From Rostratula benghalensis (taxonomy: Eukaryota > Chordata > Aves > Charadriiformes > Rostratulidae), in assembly GCA_013399305.1 (NCBI GenBank), contig VXAI01000373.1, forward strand, positions 124,001-188,000: 64,000 bases of DNA, written 5' to 3'. The position numbers were made by a program, and so were the translations under genes. Shown in pieces: positions 9,976-22,850 of the stretch (the stretch's first letter is position 1; each line of letters begins with the position of its first letter). The notes beneath the pieces were generated by a model. The model had not been told where the DNA came from and did no database searches. It saw only the letters and a list, made by a program, of their open reading frames with translations.

Positions 9976-12900
9976 CCTATTTCCCAACTGCTAATCCTTT
10001 TGGCAGGAATCTGTCTCCAACAGCTGAGAAAGCAGAAAAGCTGAAGCCCTTTTGCTACTTAGAGAGCTACCTTCAACTTTGTGTAGAGCCATGTGATGCT
10101 ACTGGAACTCGGTTCCCCTTGATTCTTGCTCTGAGGTTGAAATTTCTGTGGAGCTTCCCAATTGTGTAGTGAGAGGGATATGTTTCTGAGGGACACTCAG
10201 TCAAGGGCACTTATACCCTTTTTCTGGCCTGCTGCTTCACTCTTCAACTTTGTCAGCACTCCTTATAAAAATATGGATCTATTCCATATTGCAGAATTTG
10301 ATACACCCATTTCTCTTTTACAGAACTCAAACCCATATGGCATTTGCTTCCCGCTGATACCTCCACACCAGGAATGTCTTCAGCAAAGTAACCAAGATTC
10401 AAAGGGAAATACATAATATGTTCTGTGCTCCTTGTGCTCACATACCTAAACCCTGTTTTCTAGATCCCTGTTTTCACCAGAGAATCCTCTGGTGAAGGTC
10501 AGGAAATCCCACCTCCAATTCAACCTGGTCACTGAAAAATTTCTTATTCTGGTAGTCACAGGAATGAATTACTCCTCTATGCTAGATGCCTAATAACAGT
10601 ACTGCTCCCTAACTTTATCCAGATTCCCTTGGAGTACAAATACCAATGCACAGTGCTTCTGCCTTCTGTACCACCAGCAATAAAGCTGGTGGAGTCCAGA
10701 GGCAGTTGGCAATTATGCAGATGACACACAAGGCAGATCAGAGTCCTGCTCATGGTCCCACAGCTCCTCCAGCTCCAAAGGGCTGTCCAGTGGAAAAAAA
10801 GCAGGAAAAACTTATTCCAGTCAATAAAGGAGGAGTGCTTTTGAATAAGACAAGAAACAGTTCTTTTGAGTAAGAAGGTACAGTTTCATCTGGTCACTCT
10901 TGGCCTACTCTATCACGCTGAATGAAGACAAGCTTGATGACAATTATATTCTTCTGGCAATAAGTTCATGCAAAAAAGGGAAAACAGAAAGTAAACTCAT
11001 GTTTTCACTGAAACGAGACAACTCCCTTTCTCTTCCCTCTTGTTTCATGGCTGCCCTTTTGTTCTCTTCCCTACCTATTCTTTATATTATGTTCTTTATA
11101 TTAAGCGGTATGTTTTTCACTGCATCTTATTGTATTTTGGCCCAGGAAAAATGGATTTTAGGATGCTGCCCCCACAAAAGATTTACGAAGCTGCCTTTGT
11201 GAGAGATGGCTGCTTCCAGATGTGAGTATAATACTAGTGCAGCCACCTCTGTGTTTTAAATTTTTATAAACATGTGGTTTCCATTTTGGTAAATTCTACA
11301 TGTCTGTCAGTTCAAAAGCCGTGATACGTTTTATATCGCTGTTCTTCAATAAAAGGCATTGTCCTGGCATATCTCCAGCCCAAGGAAAAGAGAAAGTGTT
11401 CTGACTGTGCTGGGATTTGTTCAGCTCTTCTTCTTAAAACTACAACACAACATTCACATGGTAAAATCAAGGTTAGTCACAGCATAATCTTTAGGTGATG
11501 AATGCCCTGAAACCAAACCAAACAAAACCAAAACGAACAAAAAATCTCACTGATTTAAAAAAACAAACAAACAAAAAAGACAAAAAAGAGACAAAAAAAG
11601 AGAGGCCAAGACAAAAATCTTCATACTTATAGAAAAAATAATGTGCTTTTCTATCCCATGGTAAAGAGGATGTTGCATCAAAACCTATTCAAATTAGGCA
11701 TTGTGGAGGTAAAAATACACAGGAATTAATCGCAATTAGTGAGTATTCATCACTGGAGGTTTTTTGGGACAAAGATAAAGAGATCAGGTAGAGCTGATGA
11801 TGTTTTGGAAGAGGAGGGCAGAATAGATATTGTCTCAACTTCTGTTTGGTCATAGATGGCAGAGAAAGGATTATCTTTTGTATGTTGCCTCAAGGCCTAG
11901 TTAAAAACTTGTTGTGTGCCAAGTACCCCTGCAATGGATAGAAAATGTGGGGAAGCAGAGAGGTCATTTGGCATAAACATTCTTTGCAAATTCTCATATG
12001 TATTCTTAATGTACTATGTTTGGTCTCTATAGAAACAGAACATATTATTATACATTTACATTTTTATGGTGTGTAAGGTGAAGGAAGACAATGTTTGAAA
12101 ATACCTTTTACACGTGCACAAATGCCATCTCAAACAGAAGAGCCACTCAACTTGGCAATGTATTTCCTTCTCAGAAAATTAGACAGGAGTCAGAGACAGA
12201 AACGCTGGGAATTCTCTCAGTTTGAAAAGTGACCACTCCTCGCCAAATCTATAACATTCACATTAGAAGGAAGAAGGGTGTAGTTATGATGAGCACGATT
12301 ATGGGAAGAAGTCTTCAAAAGACTAGATTTACTAGTAGTCTACAGGTAGTTGAAAGACTACCTTTACCTTTTTAATCCTAAATGCATCCATGATAGCCAG
12401 TTGGCCAAAAGTAAAATTAAGTCAGCTGCTGGATTCTACAAGAATATTTGTTATGGGCACTGAGGAGAGTAGAACAGTGAATGCAAAAGGGAATTTTGAC
12501 ACAGCTAGAACAAACCAATGAAGTAATGTTTTGTCATTTGTGTTTAGCCATTTTATTGCTGACATTGTTACAAACTTTCCTTTGTCCATATTTCCATCAC
12601 TTAAGCCAGCAAGTTAATTATTTTTAACTTTCCTGTATGAATATCTTTTTATTTTCAATTAAAAGAAAATCTGGGAATTTTTTTCCTTCCTTGTGTTTTC
12701 TGCTGCTTGTACTCTTATGTCCTATGGTGCTATTTGTATTGTTATAAAATCACCTGGGTTATGTTAAAGTTTAACAGTATAAGACCACTTACCTCAGATG
12801 ACAGACACAGATAAAATTAGGATGGTAACTGCAGAAGCTTGGCTTAATGTTTTGATGCTTTATCAAAAAACTCAAACAAAATTAGAGTCCTTGCTCTAAT

Positions 12901-14559
12901 TTTTATGCTATAAAAGAGGAGAGTTCTAAATATCTGGTTTCAGACAAAAGGAAGTTACATTTTAAATGAAGGCAGATGCTTTCCAAGAAAAAAAAAAAAT
13001 AAAAAAAATCTGTTTAATCAAAAATATATCTTTCTGTCAAAGAAAATGTGGAGTAGAAAAATTTCAGCCAGCTCACTTCTGTTTCCTATGCATTCTCATG
13101 GGATTAAACTTCTTATATCAAATAGAAGAAAGAGAACTAAAATCCCCAAATCATACATTTCAACTTCCTATCATATGTCAGTCAATTTTTCCTTCAGTTT
13201 TCTTTTACTGCAGTTGGCTTGTATGTTTCTACTAGATAATCAAGTCTAAGAAATAGCCAGAAATTCATCATCAATCTTTATTCCAGTGCAAAATCATTTC
13301 CAATGGTCTGTAATTCTCCATATAGACTTGTGTTTTTGTTCAAGATATCCTAAAAAGCAGCCCCCCAATTTCATAGCTTCTGATATCAGTGTTCATTTTT
13401 TCAGTAAAAAGACTAAACATCCCCCAAAATACCGTAACATCTTTCCAACAGGGGGAAAATGTTTTTGTATTCTTTCTCCCATTAATATTCTTTTATATAA
13501 CTTTTTCTTAAACTCAATAAAAATAATTGAAAGGCAATCACATTTCCTATATATTCTTCAGATAACAGTCACCACAGAACACCACAATATTTGACTCTAG
13601 CTTTTGAATTACTGTCTTTGTTTTTGTATGTTTATGCTGTGGTTTAATAACTAATGGGAATAGTGATCATACACAAACAGATCTTTATTTTTCCAGTTCA
13701 CTTTGTATTTCATGTGATCCTCTCCCTGTCTTTACTCTGCTTTTAATATGTGCAATTTCATTTTGTTGACATTATAAGAATTACTTAAAGAAATTGCCTA
13801 TTTCTTTTCTCTTAACTGTAGGTACTAATTTTTTGTCTCATAGACCAGAATGCTGCAGAGTAAGAATTCTTGTCTATTGTGGTTGCAGTACAGAGATATT
13901 CTGTATTTTATTAATTCAGAAGTTCAATACTTAATGAGCTTTCATGATACTGCAACACCATGAAAATTTTGTTAGAGGAATGGATGCAACTGAGGATTTA
14001 ACTCTTTGCTACCATTGATAAAGATGTAGTCTGTAACACCACGCACTCACAATCCCTTTTTAATGTTATCAAACACTTCAGAACACAATTTTCTCTAACC
14101 AAATGTCTCCTGGACTGGCCATTATTTTGCATCCCACAGCCTCTAACTGGATCATTAACAGTAACTGCTGAATGTGAGACCTCTGAATTTAATTCCAGGA
14201 GTCTGTATCACCCAAAGGAAAACCCAGCACTATAATCAACATAACCTTTGAAAATCTGTGGTAAGTTCTCCTCTAGCTAGTGGATGTACAAGAAAAAAAC
14301 CCAAAGTAGTTGCCTGACAGAGAGCATGAGGACAAAGTAATCTTACAGCTCTGCAATTTTAAAACAAATATTTATATGAAGCTGCATTTCCCTTAGAGTC
14401 CTGTTGTACTGGGTTGCTAGTATCTAAGAAGCATCAAGTTCACACTGTAACCTTCACCTCCATGAGGACATTCCCCCTGTCTTCAGATGACTATTTTCAC
14501 ATAAAGAATGGGAAATTACTGTGTGTCAGCTGAGGTCTGCCAGCTGAAATCTGTTCAGC
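9976..14559. other. Unassigned AT-rich stretch
   Basis: No supported gene. An A-rich low-complexity tract of AAAC/AAAAC/GACAAAAA units lies at about 11,508-11,617. Other open frames, including those near 10.2, 10.9 and 13.3 kb, have low-complexity or hydrophobic composition and no recognised domain. Confidence 0.5.
11508..11617. repeat. A-rich low-complexity tract
   Basis: Imperfect AAAC, AAAAC and GACAAAAA units over about 110 bases. Confidence 0.7.
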
Positions 14560-15180
14560 TGAGACTGGCCAACAGGTTCAAAAGTTAGTAGGGTGAGCTC
14601 ACTAAAAATCCAGCAGGGACAGGTGCAGAGTGCTACATTTAGGAAAGAGTAATCAGCTCTCCAAAGACAAGCTAAGGAAGAGATAACTAGGTAGCAAAAG
14701 AAAGAGCTATATGTTATTGCTGATCACAATTTTTAAACAGTGTTTTATTATTGTGAAAACCAAAACCCATATTAGAGTGAGCAAACACGAATATTGCCTG
14801 TGAGATAGTCTGAAATACTTTCTTCACCTTAAGATACTTATGGAACATTTGAAGAAAATCTAGAGGAGAGGAAAAAGAACAGTTAGACTCTTTACAACAC
14901 AAGCCCCGAGGAAAGACTCCACAGGTGGCGATATCTGAATGAAGTCCTTGAGGGTGGATATCACATCTGATGTCAAAAAGGTAAAAAGCAAAGAGGAACA
15001 ATAAAAAATTATGTCACATCTCAGTTGAGCAGGACACAAGGCAACAGGCTGACATTGCAGCAAGGAATGTTCAGATTAGGTAGTATGAAATCTGTAATAC
15101 TACAGAAAATGGGTCACTGCAGTAGATTGCTTGGAAAAATTACTGTCACAGAAAGTCTTTAAGACAGATCTAGAATCAGG
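14560..15180 (+). mobile_element. Ancient, heavily decayed CR1-like LINE relic
   Basis: Several blocks in the right order resemble an old reptile-type CR1. GTGCTACATTTAGGAAAGAG and AATCAGCTCTCCAAA are near 14,630-14,660. GCTGATCACAA is near 14,720, AACAGTGTTTTATTATTGTG near 14,738, and ATTGCAGCAAGGAATGTTCA near 15,054. CACTGCAGTAGATTGCTTGG follows near 15,115. They correspond to the C-terminal RT region and the 3' part of the element. Many indels and stops separate the blocks and no open frame survives. The match is from memory of the family, so the limits are approximate. Confidence 0.5.
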
Positions 15181-16425
15181 TGTATGAAAAGTGTTTAAGG
15201 GAGAACTTTTCATGCCTTATGAGAGTGGTCTACAGGAGCTCTCGGGCTCTCTTGCCACACACATTTTCTGTTGCCTTCTTAATCTGTTGCTGATGCACAG
15301 ACTTGCAAATAGTACAGCTGTTGAGCCTCGTCTTGTTAGAGAACCAGGCTAGAAATAAAAGCTGAAGATTTGAAGAGTGTGTCATCTTCTCGTTATACTG
15401 CTCAAATCTGCTCCTCCTTTACAGTCTGATGTTAGGCACATGATTAAAATCAGATTGCTGGGGAGTCTGGTATGTGAAGTATGGATGGATTTATTCAGAA
15501 CTATGAATGAAACAACAAATACAGCTGGTAAACAATACGAAAAGTGATTCTGAATATTTTTGTTCTTTAACATGAGGAATTTTGTTTTGTAGTTACTAAG
15601 GGAGTTGTTATTTGCTGCTAAAGGTTAAAAATTTTCATTCATGCTCTCACTCATTCTCAGTCCTAGAATATATACTAATTCAAACGCAAATAATTTCTAA
15701 TCTGGGTGGGATTTTTTTTTTTTTGTGTGTGTGTGGTGGAATTGCATTGTTTGTTAGTGTCCAATTATTATCTGTTGTTTTGCCAGACATCCAGTTAGGA
15801 AGGAGTAATCAAACAATATAATTCATATGACTCTGCCACATGCCATGAACAATAGCTACTGAACAGCAAATAGTTGAAGCAATTGTTTGCATGAATCCTC
15901 TAGACTGAAATGTATACATATGTTTGAATATAATTAAGGCCACTACAAACACAGGGATAAGTATATGTTATTCACAAGCACAAAACCTGTACGGCTTTTA
16001 AGCTAATTTACATCTAATTAATCGGTAAGCCAATCCTAATCATGACCAAATTACTTAAAAAATATTTTCTTCAGGCAGGATGTGAACCCTTAAGTCTGCT
16101 TTTCACACATTCTATCAGCTCAGAGGAACAAGAGGGAACACAGGCAGCGTTAAAGGCATAGAGCAGGAGGAAGGTAACATCTTCACCTATCCTGATTTGA
16201 ATGTGACTGCTGCTTTGGTTTTCATCCTCCAATTATCAGAAGTGATCACACAGAAACTAAGAACTGATGGAACATCTTTAAGCCAGGTGCTGCCACTTAT
16301 CAGCTCCAGTATCTACTTTTTTCTCCCACACTAATGAAAAATGATTTCAAAAGAAATGAAGATCCTGTTTCAATAAGATTGGGGAAAAGATGTAACCTAA
16401 AAGCTGTCTACAGACTCAGGAATAA
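15181..16425. other. Unassigned stretch
   Basis: No gene seen. A short T/GT tract (T runs followed by GTGTGTGTG) lies near 15,712-15,735. Sequence around 15,900-16,050 is AT-rich with TAATTA-type words. Confidence 0.5.
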
Positions 16426-16560
16426 GTGAAATGTTTTGACAGGGAAAAATATGTGTTGGCAACATTGCTCGACTCAGATTTCAAAAGTAAAATTGAAACC
16501 ATACTTCTACAGGGTGCAGACGCTGACAACTGGAAGCCTGTTCTGCAATATATAGTAGTT
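16426..16560 (+). pseudogene. Possible hAT-superfamily transposase remnant
   Basis: A short frame reads REKYVLATLLDSDFKSKIET and continues with an acidic stretch ending in NWKPVL. The run A-T-L-L-D-x-x-F-K is the signature found in the catalytic core of hAT/ZBED-type transposases, where the usual form is LDPRFK. Here the P and R positions are changed. A TAA stop lies immediately upstream in the same frame, and no BED zinc finger or hAT dimerisation region is found nearby. If correct, this is a small dead fragment of a DNA transposon or of a ZBED-like retrocopy. A chance open frame cannot be excluded. Confidence 0.38.
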
Positions 16561-17873
16561 CAGAATATGCCAGCCAGCTCCTCCTCTCCCCACTTTCTTT
16601 CATGTACAGGACAAATATATTTCAGGGAAAAGAACAGTCTGACTTGGTAAATTTTTGAAAACAAACAAACAAAATCCAAATCCGACTCTCATCTGACTGC
16701 AAAGAGTTCAGAGAATATAGAGAGCATCTGTATGTAACTATATATAACTGCAAGGAAGATGATATTCTTCAGGCTTCTGTGGTTAAGCCAGGCTAAACCT
16801 GGGCTGAGCCCATGTCTGCGAGTGGTGTTGGTCTATGTGAGGTGCGAAACGGGACCCATGAGAGTCGCATCTGGAGAATCCAGACTTCAATTCAAAAAAG
16901 GGTGGTTTCAAGCAAGATTGTGAAGATAGGTTTTGTCAATTTATTAGATCAGTTCAAGCAACAGCTATGGAATGTGCAGTTCAGGGAATTACCAACACTT
17001 CAGACTAATGAAGAACAAGCATTTCAAGGGATGTGTGTTGTGTTCCTAATTTCTTAGTCATGGTCACTGCAAGATAGCCATGCATGACTTGTCTCTGTGC
17101 AATCAGTAAAATAGTTTTGGATCAGAAACTGTGAAGGACAAAAACAGTTGAGTACTTCACTGGATCATTCAAAAATAAAATTGAAAAGAAAAGCAAATAA
17201 TTATCTTTCGGCCTCCTGTTGTGTTCATGTGAAGAGATCTAGAGATAAAGAAAAGATTCCCTTTCTTGAAACCTATTTCAAGCAAAAACATTAACTAAAT
17301 CTAGAATATTGATTTTTCTCTTTCCTTTTGGACAGGTATTAGTTGTTTTACTGTCTTTCCCTTGATTTTTTTCATTTTCCTCCTGCAACATTATACAAGC
17401 TCATATAAGGTCAAACTCCTTAAGGAATTTGTTCTACAACCTTCCTCTAAGGTTTCCCAACTCTATATATTAACTTTCTGCTGACATCTGAAGCTTTGTT
17501 TCTCAGGGCACTTAGCAGAGGAGGGAGCATATGTCTGAATCTTTTTTCAAAGAATCCATTCTGCAGATTCTGTTCCCAAAGAAGTGTATTTATAAGAGAT
17601 ACTTCAGCACTTCTTGATTTGGTTCGCAACACAGATACTGTTATATTATATCTCCTGTCTATGTTTTTTGGTGCTGCAGTGCACAGAGAGTTTGTGTATA
17701 TATATATGTGCTTCTTCCCAAAGTATGAACTTGATATTGAAATGATGTAGGTCCATGTGCAGATCTGGTTAGAGACAGGGTCCCTCAGTAACCCTTGGGC
17801 AATGCTCCACTATCTCACATGAAGACAGGGCAGTGAAGAGCATCCTCCTCTCTCCACCAGTCATGTCCAGTCA

Positions 17874-18190
17874 GGCTTTGTCCTGGATGAGCAGATGTGC
17901 AGCAGCTCTGGCTTTGCCCCCGGCAAAGGGGGCAAAAAGGGCTTCCTGGGAGGCAGCAATTATCCACAGCACCTTCCTCTTCATGTGAGCCATCATAACG
18001 TCATGGAAACCCTTAGTGTGACCCCACAAAGCGCTGTCATACAGCTTTGCTGAGATCAGTTTGTAGGTGTGGTGATGGATGAGCTTAAGAAATACACTGC
18101 AGCCTAGGGGGTAACTGTGTTGACATATTTCCCACACTCTATCTCTGGCTTTAATTTCTCTCATGGCTTTGTGGAGCTCATATAGGTACA
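17874..18190 (-). other. Unidentified GC-richer open frame
   Basis: On the minus strand a frame of about 105 codons runs without a stop between a TGA near 18,192 and a TGA at about 17,872. It has a balanced, protein-like composition, with segments such as KLISAKLYDSALWGHTKGFH and MMAHMKRKVLWIIAASQEAL. It is clearly richer in G and C than its flanks. I do not recognise the product. It could be a processed-pseudogene fragment, part of an unrecognised retroelement, or a real exon. No poly(A) tail or target-site duplication was found and splice sites are not convincing. Confidence 0.35.
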
Positions 18191-18279
18191 GAGCATCTCA
18201 CCTTCATTCTTACACTCTGCATTCAAATTAGGTTAATAAAGTGGATTTCAAGTGCATTATAAGCCTTACATTCATTAAC

Positions 18280-19030
18280 TGCCAAAAATGAAAAAGAAAA
18301 CTGTAGGGGAACTGGCAGAAGAGAAGAGAAAGACGTAAAAGTAAGGGGAAGAAAATGAGAAAATGCAGAGCAAATGGAAAGCAGGGAAGAGTCAGAAATG
18401 AATGAGAATTTTCTTCTCATTTTAAAGGTCATTTCCTCCCTCTGGCTGGCTTCTGTAACAATAGCAATATATACCAACACCACCAACACTTCAGGGGTTA
18501 TTTTTTAACCTATTGAAAGGATAGGAACATTTTTGGTTGAAAATATTGAAACATTTCAGGCAAAAAAATCCCTACAGAAAATCGTCTATCATTGTGCTCG
18601 TTGCAACAGTCACTCTCTTTCACTTTCTCACACTTAACATTCAAGACTTCTGTGACTGAATAGGTCCCTGGATAATAAGTAGGGATGTGTGAGGGATGGT
18701 TAAGAAAACTAAAAGTAGGGATTGAGGGGGAAAAAAAAAGCATGAAGGAAGGCAAGGAAGAAGGATGGAAAGGACTGAAAGAGAGAAAGTGAATAGAGAT
18801 AAAAAAGAATAAGAGATAAATGGGAAAGAACTTGGCTTTCACTTGCACTGACTCCTTTGTACAAATCTGACAGTGAAAAGTCGCTCTTATTCTTTTTTAC
18901 CTCTATTCCAATAAATCTAAATTGCAGATAGACCTTTCAAGAAAAGAGAAGGAAGAGAATATAGTGTTAAAAAAAAGGAAGCAGGAGAATGAGAAAGATA
19001 ACTAGGGCTAAAATAAGTAAAAAAATATCT
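18280..19030 (+). repeat. Strongly purine-biased tract
   Basis: Long stretches on the plus strand are almost all A and G, for example around 18,300-18,420, 18,720-18,830 and 18,930-19,020. The units are irregular GAAGGAAGG, AGAGAAAG and AAGAATAAGAGA. The complementary strand is therefore polypyrimidine and gives a misleading 112-codon hydrophobic frame at 18,510-18,848. No gene is called. Confidence 0.7.
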
Positions 19031-19560
19031 GGAAAAGTTCTCATGAACTTCAGGCTTTTCTTTTTTAGTTGTTGCTTACAGACTTGAAGAGTTTTCTTAA
19101 TTTACAAGTGAATCAATGAACATTTTGAAAATTTTCCCCCCAAATGAGCTGGTGGAAAATTTTGTTGATGTTGCTAGCTTTCAGACATTCCTAATTTAAA
19201 TATGAAAATGAAAATGTAATTGCACTGGAGGCAGTATGGTTTAAATAAGCATCAAGTTTTAGAAAACAGAAGAGGAATAACAGTGAAATTGCTACATTCA
19301 AAGACCCTAAGTAACAGTAATAATAACAATACTACTACAACTACTGCTAATGATGACAACCAATAACTGAATTCAATATTTAAAAAGAGGATGGCAGTTT
19401 ATGGCAATATAAAAAGCTTACAGTTCACTGAGAGAAAAATCAGGAGTGCTTTTTATAGAAAATATGAGAAATGGGACAGAAAAGAAGTACAAAATTATGT
19501 TACAGTGAAAGCTATGGAAATAACTCCATATTTTTCAGTTGTCTGGCTGAAATGAAGACA

Positions 19561-19604
19561 ACATTTTGGATCCAAATAAACATTTTGGATCCAAATAAAC
19601 ATTT
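19561..19604. repeat. 19-bp tandem repeat, about 2.3 copies
   Basis: ACATTTTGGATCCAAATAA occurs twice without a mismatch, at 19,561-19,579 and 19,580-19,598, followed by a partial third copy, ACATTT. Confidence 0.9.
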
Positions 19605-21639
19605 TGTTTGAACCCAAATGAAATGTTTTATTTGACTCTGATGTCCTTAGTTTACTCATAAAATAGTTCTAATGGAAATTTAGATCAATTTTTAAGCAGG
19701 ATAATATTTTTAAAAGTTTTGAAAATGTCTAAGCCACTTAGAGTATTTAGCAACTCTTTTCCAGGGTTATTTTTTCCTCATGTTGAATCAGCTCCATAAA
19801 CTTGACACTATTTACAAATAGTTACAGACACTCTCATTTTGAATTTTCTTTGTAAAACAGATGACCTTTCCTGATGGGCTGGGTATGAACTCAGAGATTC
19901 GGTTTAGATTTCATTTTGGAGAGTTTTATTTCTTTTATTTTTCATCATCTTTATTTACCAGTCTACTGGAAGCCCAAAAACTTTCAGGGTTTGACCTTTT
20001 GGATCAACGGGCTTCCCAAAACCTAGAGGTTTCTCCTCTGAGCATCCTGGCGTAGGCTGGGTGCAGAGGCCCATCCTGATCTTTGGAGACAACACCTTCT
20101 GCTCCAAGGATGTCCACATAGTCTTCTGCCCTGACTGAGCATTACTTGAGTCTGAAATGGCTCTGACAAAGGCTTATTTGATCTGTCTGAGGGCAGCACT
20201 AATCTTTGTTTCTCACATTTGCTTTTGCAAGTGGCCAGAGCACATCTGCTCCATGCAGCACCAAAGATAGCTTGCAGCTGCCTGTGGAGGATAAGGTGAA
20301 CATATTTTCTTAACCCTCTGGTGAATGAGGGTGAGGCAGCAGGTACCATTGTTAAAGCAGATTTTATTCTGCTTCTTAGGCAGAGAAAAACCTCCTTTAA
20401 ACAGGCTTAAGCAGCAGTTATGGTGATTTTGAGTGCCTTGGGATCCAGAGAAATATTCTGCCTCACAAGAAGCCTGTGCTTCTCCAAGAGCTGGCTCTAA
20501 TCCAGTTGTTGTGCCCCTGTCCAACTGATATAACTGATAAACTGTATTGATATAATTCCCTCTGCTCTTTGTCAGTAGATATCAAGGTTGTTAACAGTAT
20601 CAGTATCCTCATTTAAGTTCATGGAGATAGGGCCTCCAATAGGGAAAATGACTTGCTGATATTATTTTGACAGAACTGGAAACTGAGATTGTGAGTCCCA
20701 TTGTGGTGCCCTAAGCACCAATTTTCAGCTCTGCCATGGACTACTCTGGTGTTATTGTTGCCACACTCATTTTTGGTGTTATAAAGAACATTTTGTGACC
20801 TAAGGAATGGTTTGGATGTGTTTATCAGTTTTCAGGTTTCAGAGCAATGACTGCTTTCAGGTGATGAACATATTTTAGGTTTTTAAGCTCAAGTTTGATT
20901 TCCCAACAGCTTTCTGCCAACTTACATTGACTTTTGTAAAATAACCCATGATTTACTATGGAGGGAATGGAAACAGGATCAAACCTGCTGGGTGAATGCT
21001 TTTTAAATTGCTTGTTTTCCCTTCCTTGTATTTCAGTTCCTATTTTGTTAACTTCATGTTTTAAAGTAACTGTATGTTATATTTTCTGAAATCCACTATG
21101 GGATATATTCTACTCTGAATGTATACACATAGCTTTTCCTAATACTAGTGGAAGTCATGAACATGTACTGAATAATACAATGCAGTGTGCATAAATCCTA
21201 TGGGGAATTCAAGTCCTGACTACAAGAAAAAGAAATCACAGTATTTCAAAATGCCAATTGTAACATTGCAATGAGTTCCAGGCACATGTTTGCCAATAAT
21301 GAATGGAGGGTTGCAGATACAATATTGGAACTGTCTCCTGCAGAGTGGTATCATATATAATCATACATACTGTCAGCTTGCCTGATTATCTTCAGGATTG
21401 CAACCAGCTCACTCAAAAACAGAAGTGAATTTCTTATGTCTCCCAAATTTAATTTCCACGAGAGATGTATGGAGGAATTTAATCGGTGATTACAGCAAGG
21501 GAACAAAAGCTCCTATATCTATATTTGCATAATAAACACACCTTTGTGAATTCCTTTTAGAAAAATAATCACACATTCAGATATATTCACTTCCTCTACT
21601 TAGGAAAAAAAAAAAGTGCAGTGTTAAATCTTTATTACA

Positions 21640-21990
21640 TCATTTTAATTTATTGCCACAGTCTTTCACTTAATGTACAAAGCCAGTTCACATTACTAAT
21701 TATCTTAATTTTACAAAATCCACCATCACAATTCAATCATTAATCAATATATCAGGAGCTCACTCCATTAGCTGTTGTTTGTAACAGGGCATCTCAATTG
21801 ATTAGGCTGTAGATTTTTTATGGGTCTTGTTTTATAAATTGAACCTAGTCAAGTAAACATAACATTTAGTAATAGTCTTCATAGCAACTGTCAAAATGAC
21901 TTATTGTTTTTCCAGTCCTGCATTCTTTCAGAATTAATAATACCTTTGTGCCCTTTATAACACTTATTATTAAAGCTATAAAAGTTCTCT
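21640..21990. promoter_or_regulatory. Candidate conserved noncoding element
   Basis: Complex AT-rich sequence, without simple repeats, dense in homeodomain-type words (TAATTA, ATTAAT, CAATTGATTAG). Examples are CATTAATCAATATATC and TCAATTGATTAGGCTG. Bird developmental enhancers in gene deserts often look like this, but base composition alone can produce it. The call is inference only. Confidence 0.25.
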
Positions 21991-22850
21991 ATGTTTAATG
22001 ACTGGATGTTTCATTATATATATGGTTTGCTTGACAGACTGAAAATTTTTCTAATCTGTTTCTGTTTTCCTCTTGATTGAAGGATTGTAAATATGCAATT
22101 AGCAGCTGGAGTAGAAGTAAAAGCAGAAAATGTCAACTGTCAAGTAGCTCCATTGAAAGACACATGATGCTTCAAGCTAAGACAGAAAGACAAAAGCATC
22201 CACCAACAAGGATGAAGGTTGCAAAATCTCTGTTTAAACATTCCATTAATCTCTTCCATGAAATACATACAGTCAACACATCCAGGAATGAGGAATCCAC
22301 TATCAAAACTGCAGTTTATTTTTGTTATAAAGCACTGTGTGGTAATGTTGTACTTCACTTCTGGATCCCATCTATGTTATAATTCATAACATATAGCCCT
22401 TTATGTAACATATGGATAGACATATCACAGTAACGTTACCGATTTCCCAAGAATATACACGTGAAAAGAGTGCAATGCATCATTGTACTCTAGAGTATGT
22501 TTCTCTTCTAGACCAAAACTTCCAGTTCTGTTTCCAAACAGTAGATTTCTTTAAGTTCTCTGTATGAAAACCTGGATACACTTTGGCTCTTATATGCAAT
22601 AGCTGACTGTTCTGTAGTTCAGTATCATGGGAGTGGAATGTTGAAAGGGAGCAAGAGGGACATATAGAGGCATTTGTATTCATTGTCAAGCCAAGAAAAG
22701 CTGCTTGCTGCAACACATTATATTTTAAAGCCTATAAAAGATCTAAACAATTTCAGGAAACTCTCTAGACTGCTCATTATCTATATCAATAGTCGAGGTT
22801 CACTGTGTTTTAACTTTTGTTTTAACCTACAAAATTAAATATGCAGAGGT

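Larger units (their letters stand above)
19031..22850. other. Unassigned stretch with a tandem repeat and one CNE-like block
   Basis: No gene supported. A 19-bp tandem repeat lies at 19,561-19,604. A moderately GC-richer region at about 20,010-20,530 has overlapping minus-strand open frames but no recognised product. The block at 21,640-21,990 is listed separately. Confidence 0.5.

Noticed and set aside
18510..18848. 112-codon hydrophobic minus-strand frame
   Set aside because: It is the translation of the pyrimidine strand of the purine-biased tract (F/S/P/L-rich) and is a composition artefact.
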